A DNA stretch of 10,499 nt. It comes from Bryobacterales bacterium (GTDB lineage: Bacteria; Acidobacteriota; Terriglobia; Bryobacterales; Bryobacteraceae). Location: contig JANXQZ010001242.1 of the NCBI GenBank assembly GCA_025353235.1, positions 1-10,499 of the forward strand. The letters run 5' to 3'. This document shows positions 7,117 through 10,499 of the stretch, piece after piece; the stretch's first letter is position 1, and each line of letters begins with the position of its first letter. The position numbers were made by a program, and so were the translations under genes. The notes beneath the pieces were generated by a model that was not told where the DNA came from, did no database searches, and saw only the letters and a list, made by a program, of their open reading frames with translations.

Positions 7117-8745
7117 ATGTCTACACACCACCTCAATCAGCCGGAAGATCGGCGTAAAGAATCAAAGCGTCGCCGCGTAGACTGCGCCGACTTCTATGAA
7201 GACCAACCCGTCACCAAGCAAAATCCAAATGGTGACAAGCAGCTTTTTTAGGTCTACAGCAAAGGCCTTCAGCACGATTCGCTCGGTGTCGTCAAGCAAT
7301 CGTCTTTCGATAGCCTGCTAACCGCGCTCGACAGCGGGGCTCACCAGGACTTTCAAAATATCTCGGTAGGTTTTCTCGGCTTCGACCCAAAAAACCTGCA
7401 GAAACTCACGAATCCACAGGCAGGTCTGGCATTTGACACCGAAGGCCCGGACTGTATGCAATACGCGTTGCCGAAGGCTCCGCAGTTTCAAAGCAAAGAA
7501 GCGATGGGCGAAATCGCTGAGAATTATTGGATGGCGCTGCTGCGCGACGTGCCGTTTTCGGACTACGGCGCCAATGCCGTCGCCCAGAAAGCGGCCACCC
7601 ATTTGACCTCGTTCGGCGGAGACTTCAAGGGACCCAAGGTGGGCAACGCGGTCACCACGGATACTCTCTTTCGCGGCGATCTTACCGGCGCAGGTACCGG
7701 ACCATACCTGTCGCAGTTCATGCTTTGGGACGTCCCCTTCGGTGCGCAAAAGACTCCCGCGCAAGTAGCTTTCGGGTTTCCTGCTTTCCAGGATTATCTA
7801 GTGGATCCGGCTGAATATCTGAAAGCGCAGGAAGGGTTCGTCGCGCAGAAGCCCGGCCCCATCGCCCCGCTCTACATGCGCAGCGGCCGAGAAGTTTCGC
7901 ATTACGTCCATATCGACGAACTTTTCCAGGGCTATCTCAACGCCTGCCTGCTGCTCATCACGCCTCCCAAGCGCGGCGGCTTTGGAGCGTCTCCGGCCAG
8001 CGGAAATCCGTACGGCACCTCCGCTACCCAGATGGGTTTCGGCACACTCGGCGAGCCCAACTTTAAAGTGATTCTGGCCGAAGTTTCCACCCGTGCGTTG
8101 AAAGCGGTTTGGTATCAGAAGTGGTTTGTGCATCGGCGTCAGCGGCCTGAAGCGTTCGCCGCGCGCATCCATTTCCAGAAGACGAATCAGGCTAACTACA
8201 ACCTGGATCTTTCAAACATGGACCCATTGCTCCAACTCATCAAAGTTCATAACGCGAAGTTCTACGCTGGCGGCGACAGTTTCCTGCTTCCCATGGCCTA
8301 TCCGGAAGGCTCCCCCACTCACCCGGCGTACGGAGCCGGACACGCGACCGTCGCGGGAGCATGCGTAACGCTTCTCAAAGCCATCTTCGCCGACGCAACG
8401 TTTAACGATTTAAAGGTCACTCCGATTGAGCGCGATGCCGCAGGAAACGCAGTCCCGCACCCGGAATACAATGCTCTCACCGTTTATGGTGAATTGGACA
8501 AGCTCGCGGCCAACGTTGGCATGGCGAGGAACATCGCCGGCGTTCACTGGCGATCGGATTTCGCTGAATCGCTCAAGCTCGGAGAATGCATCGCACTCAA
8601 CTTTCTCCGCGAACTGGCGTTCACTTATAACGAGGACGTAAGCTTCACGTTTCCGCTGTTCTCAGGCCAAAACGTCACGATCACAAAGAAGGATCCTGAT
8701 GATTGGAAGGCAAGCGACTTTCCGTGCGGGGATCTGATGAAGTAA
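7117..8745 (+). pseudogene. vanadium-dependent haloperoxidase, interrupted by an in-frame TAG
   Basis: The product would be a cytoplasmic vanadate enzyme oxidising halides with hydrogen peroxide, like algal and cyanobacterial bromoperoxidases; no signal peptide is visible. From ATG 7117 the frame reads 44 codons to TAG at 7249-7251, then stays open in the same frame for 497 codons to TAA at 8743-8745. Family-like sequence continues across the stop: NGDKQLF before it, then YSKGLQHDSLG and NPQAGLAFDTEGPD after it. Counting the stop as codon 45, the active site is Lys335 and Arg343 (KWFVHRRQRP), catalytic His402, Gly408-His409 (GAGHAT), Arg471 and His477 (RNIAGVH), with the spacing expected of bromoperoxidases. 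Ala407 replaces the Ser of the usual PSGH. The stop may be a recent null mutation, a sequence error, or a site of readthrough. Restart at ATG 7456 would give 429 residues with the whole catalytic core but no first 113 residues. Confidence 0.82.
7249..7251 (+). other. in-frame TAG inside the haloperoxidase gene
   Basis: The TAG follows a run of six T (7244-7249) and lies in the same frame as the family-like sequence on both sides. A single-base slip in the T-run would change the frame and so does not explain it. A substitution or a multiple-of-three indel would. No alternative ATG, GTG or TTG occurs in frame between 7252 and the ATG at 7456. Confidence 0.85.
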
Positions 8746-8766
8746 CCTTAGTTTTTCGGAAAGTCG
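8715..8766. terminator. 10-base inverted repeat across the convergent stop codons, possible bidirectional terminator
   Basis: CGACTTTCCG at 8715-8724 is perfectly complementary to CGGAAAGTCG at 8757-8766, with 32 bases between that hold both stop codons. The haloperoxidase (TAA 8743-8745) and DinB-like gene (TAA 8748-8750 on the minus strand) end 2 bases apart, so any terminator must overlap coding sequence. The loop is long and no T-run follows the stem, so this is not a standard intrinsic terminator. Confidence 0.35.
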
Positions 8767-9290
8767 GCCATACTGCGGATTTCCTGGATGTGCTCGCAAT
8801 GGGTCGCCACATGGCGGCCATTGCCCGCGAGCCATTGATAAGCATCAAGCGATCCGAGCACGGCATGGGGGTGAAAGTGGCTCCTTAGATCCGCGTCGGT
8901 GGTGCGCGTGTACTCGAGCGTGCGCTCGCGCGCAGCCAGGAAAGCCGCTACGGCATCGGCGAGCGTCGCGAAACGGCTAGTCGGCTTCAGGCTTTCGGGT
9001 GCTTGATTCGCACCTCTAGGCACCGGCGTCTCACGAATCTTGACCTCGCGAGCTCGGCGCTCTTCAACTGTTTCCGATACGGGAGAAGTCTGCAAACTCT
9101 TCTTTACCAGTCTGACTAGGGCATCATCGGCGACCGCCAGGTGTTCCGCATATTCGAGAATCGACCAGCGATCCGGAGCCGGTTTCCAGCGAGCTTGCGT
9201 GTCGCTCACTCCGTTCACGGCGTCCAGAAAAACCTGGCGGGTTTTCATCAATAAATCGAGCGCGGATTGCCTTTCCCGATCGGTTATCAT
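8748..9290 (-). CDS. DinB-like four-helix metal-binding protein
   Basis: This 180-residue protein has the features of the DinB/YfiT-like superfamily: an N-terminal helix, then RWSILEYAEHL (41-51) with His50, a long middle section, and a C-terminal helix with GRHVATHCEHI (158-168). His50, His160 and His164 are the likely metal triad. Members include thiol-dependent S-transferases and many proteins of unknown role; no substrate can be assigned here. I chose ATG at 9290 because relatives usually begin close to the MI(T/S)..ER sequence found there. ATG at 9311 adds 7 residues and has AGAGG about 11 bases upstream, so it remains possible; longer extensions run into the ABC ATPase gene. It converges on the haloperoxidase and is divergent from the ABC genes, with no sign of shared function. 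Confidence 0.75.
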   Translation of the reverse strand: MITDRERQSALDLLMKTRQVFLDAVNGVSDTQARWKPAPDRWSILEYAEHLAVADDALVRLVKKSLQTSPVSETVEERRAREVKIRETPVPRGANQAPESLKPTSRFATLADAVAAFLAARERTLEYTRTTDADLRSHFHPHAVLGSLDAYQWLAGNGRHVATHCEHIQEIRSMADFPKN

Positions 9291-9309
9291 GGTCCACTTA
9301 TGGTACTCC

Positions 9310-9987
9310 ATGCTGCTTAGGGCCTCTGGAATCTGTAAGCGCATCGGCTCCAATACGATTCTGGATAACGTTAGCTTTTCCATCCGCGAACGTGAAATTT
9401 TAGGCTTGATCGGACCCAATGGAGCAGGCAAGACGACACTCTTTGAATGCTTGGCGAGATTGCTGCCGATCGACTCCGGAAGAATCGAGCCTGCACGCAG
9501 GCAGACGCTTTTCTATCTTCCTGACGCGATCCGCCCATGGCCCGATCAGCCGGTTGCCTGGGTACTGTCGTTCTTCGCGGATCTGCAGGGGCGATCCAGA
9601 TGCGAGGCCAGCGAGTTGGCCGAAGCTCTGCAGTTAGGTCACTTGCTGAAGGCCCCGGTCGGGTCGCTTTCAAAAGGCGAGTGCAAGCGAATGCTGCTCG
9701 GGCTGGGACTGCTCACCTCTGCCCCGTTGCTCCTCCTCGACGAACCTTTCGACGGCCTTGATTTTCGCCAGACTCGCGATGTTATGGCGCTGCTGCGGAG
9801 TTATCCCGCCCGTGGCCGAACTTTGTTCCTCTCCATTCATCAGCTCACGGATGCCGCCCGCGTCTGCGACCGGCTGGTGCTGCTCAGCCAGGGCCGGGTG
9901 GTCGGGGAGGGCACGCTTGCAGAACTGCGGAGTCGGGCTGGACTCGGAGAAGGCGGACTGGAAGAGGTCTTCCTTGCACTCACCTAA
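9310..9987 (+). CDS. ABC transporter ATP-binding protein
   Basis: This 225-residue ATPase powers the membrane permease encoded next. Motifs in order: Walker A GPNGAGKT (35-42), an atypical Q-loop YLPDAIRP (69-76) with Asp72 where Gln or Glu is usual, signature LSKGE (120-124) in place of LSGGQ, Walker B LLLLDEP (140-146) with Glu145, D-loop DGLD (148-151), and the switch His177 (SIHQ). Length and motif style fit the single-domain ATPases of ABC-2 exporters. ATG at 9310 puts the standard first strand at the N-terminus; no clear ribosome-binding site precedes it. An in-frame ATG at 9289 would add 7 residues, and longer forms would overlap the DinB-like gene in antisense. Its 3' end overlaps the permease by 14 bases. 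The substrate is unknown. Confidence 0.88.
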   Translation: MLLRASGICKRIGSNTILDNVSFSIREREILGLIGPNGAGKTTLFECLARLLPIDSGRIEPARRQTLFYLPDAIRPWPDQPVAWVLSFFADLQGRSRCEASELAEALQLGHLLKAPVGSLSKGECKRMLLGLGLLTSAPLLLLDEPFDGLDFRQTRDVMALLRSYPARGRTLFLSIHQLTDAARVCDRLVLLSQGRVVGEGTLAELRSRAGLGEGGLEEVFLALT

Positions 9988-10499
9988 ATTTGGGAGACTG
10001 CTAGCGAAGGAACTGCGCGAATTGCTGGCCTCGCGAGCCTACTGGCTGATGTTGCTGATAGTGGGTCCGCTGGCGGGAAATGCTTTCATCACCGCCGTGA
10101 ACACGTATGCCGAAGCGAGTGGAATCGGGGGCGGTCCAGCGGCCCTCGCGCAAGGCCTGACACCGCTGGACGGAATCCTGGTCCCGGCATTTGGCGCGTA
10201 CGATCTCGCAGTTACGCTCCTGTTTCCGTTCGTGGCGATTCGAATGGTGGCGGCCGAAAGAGAGAGCGGCGCATGGAAGCTCATGCTGCAAACCGGGACG
10301 AATATCGGGACCATGCTCGCGGCCAAGTGCTTCACGCTGATTGCAGGATGGGTGGTCGCGTGGATCCCCGGTCTGCTCGCCATCCTTCTTTGGAAAGTTT
10401 ACGGCGGTAGCCTTTACGCACCCGAAACACTCAATCTGCTCTTTGGCCATCTGTTGAGGATGTTTCTCGCGGGGGGCGTTGCGGTGGCGGCAGCGGCAG
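9974..10499 (+). CDS. ABC-2 type transporter permease, partial (3' end outside window)
   Basis: About 175 residues of a membrane protein, cut by the right edge. It begins with a short basic region (KFGRLLAKELRELLASR, 5-21), the amphipathic helix that often precedes the first membrane span of ABC-2 permeases. Span 1 is at about 23-42 (YWLMLLIVGPLAG...), followed by an extracytoplasmic stretch and further hydrophobic segments. A cytoplasmic ERESGAWKLML block follows, typical of ABC-2 permeases where they contact the ATPase. The start is TTG at 9974: no ATG or GTG fits, and AGAGG at 9963-9967 lies 6 bases upstream, inside the ATPase gene. The 14-base overlap couples the two genes. It exports an unknown substrate; nothing links it clearly to the glycan operon. 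Confidence 0.8.
   Translation, partial: MHSPKFGRLLAKELRELLASRAYWLMLLIVGPLAGNAFITAVNTYAEASGIGGGPAALAQGLTPLDGILVPAFGAYDLAVTLLFPFVAIRMVAAERESGAWKLMLQTGTNIGTMLAAKCFTLIAGWVVAWIPGLLAILLWKVYGGSLYAPETLNLLFGHLLRMFLAGGVAVAAAA

Noticed and set aside
7244..7249. Homopolymer slip in the T-run as the cause of the haloperoxidase stop
   Set aside because: A one-base indel would put the two halves in different frames, but they share one frame.
9040..9309. Long N-terminal extension of the ABC ATPase
   Set aside because: It lies antisense to the DinB-like coding region; the ATPase fold begins at about 9310.
9291..9431. Longer N-terminus for the DinB-like protein
   Set aside because: It would run antisense through the Walker A region of the ABC ATPase and lacks family-like sequence.
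10001..10450. 149-residue minus-strand open frame
   Set aside because: Polar, low-similarity shadow of the plus-strand permease, which has membrane spans, a ribosome-binding site and coupling to the ATPase.
1..10499. CRISPR arrays, tRNA or rRNA genes, insertion sequences, integrases
   Set aside because: Read through for spaced repeats, transposase motifs and tRNA-like elements; none found.

Overview
The window is bacterial chromosomal DNA, moderately GC-rich by eye and densely coded. Nothing in it fixes the taxon. The mix of a DinB-fold protein, a vanadium haloperoxidase, and a glycosyltransferase/B12-radical-SAM cluster would suit a soil or sediment bacterium such as an Acidobacteriota member, but that is only a guess. 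I see no rRNA, tRNA, CRISPR array, insertion sequence or phage gene.

Left and centre (140-6931, minus strand): a six-gene operon, read from right to left. Its order is an NAD-dependent sugar epimerase, a B12-binding-type radical SAM enzyme, a GT4-type glycosyltransferase, and three CgeB-like glycosyltransferases in tandem. Every junction overlaps (1, 11, 10, 1 and 4 bases, with TGATG and GTGA junctions), so the genes should be co-transcribed and translationally coupled. Together they look like a pathway that makes or assembles a glycan or glycoconjugate: the epimerase supplies an activated sugar, four transferases add sugars, and the radical SAM enzyme does an unknown modification (methylation or C-C bond chemistry). 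Bases 1-139 may hold the end of a gene converging on this operon, and the 3' end of the operon carries a cluster of short GCTTAC/GTAAGC repeats.

6932-7116 is an AT-rich divergent control region with a 13-base palindrome and a perfect 11-base inverted repeat. To its right, on the plus strand, lies a vanadium-dependent haloperoxidase gene (7117-8745). It retains its vanadate-binding and catalytic residues, but an in-frame TAG interrupts it at codon 45, with family-like sequence on both sides of the stop in the same frame.

The haloperoxidase gene converges on a DinB-like gene (8748-9290, minus), with 2 bases between the stop codons and a perfect 10-base inverted repeat spanning both. The DinB-like gene is in turn divergent, by only about 19 bases, from an ABC exporter pair: an ATPase (9310-9987) and an ABC-2 type permease that starts inside it with TTG at 9974 and runs off the right edge.
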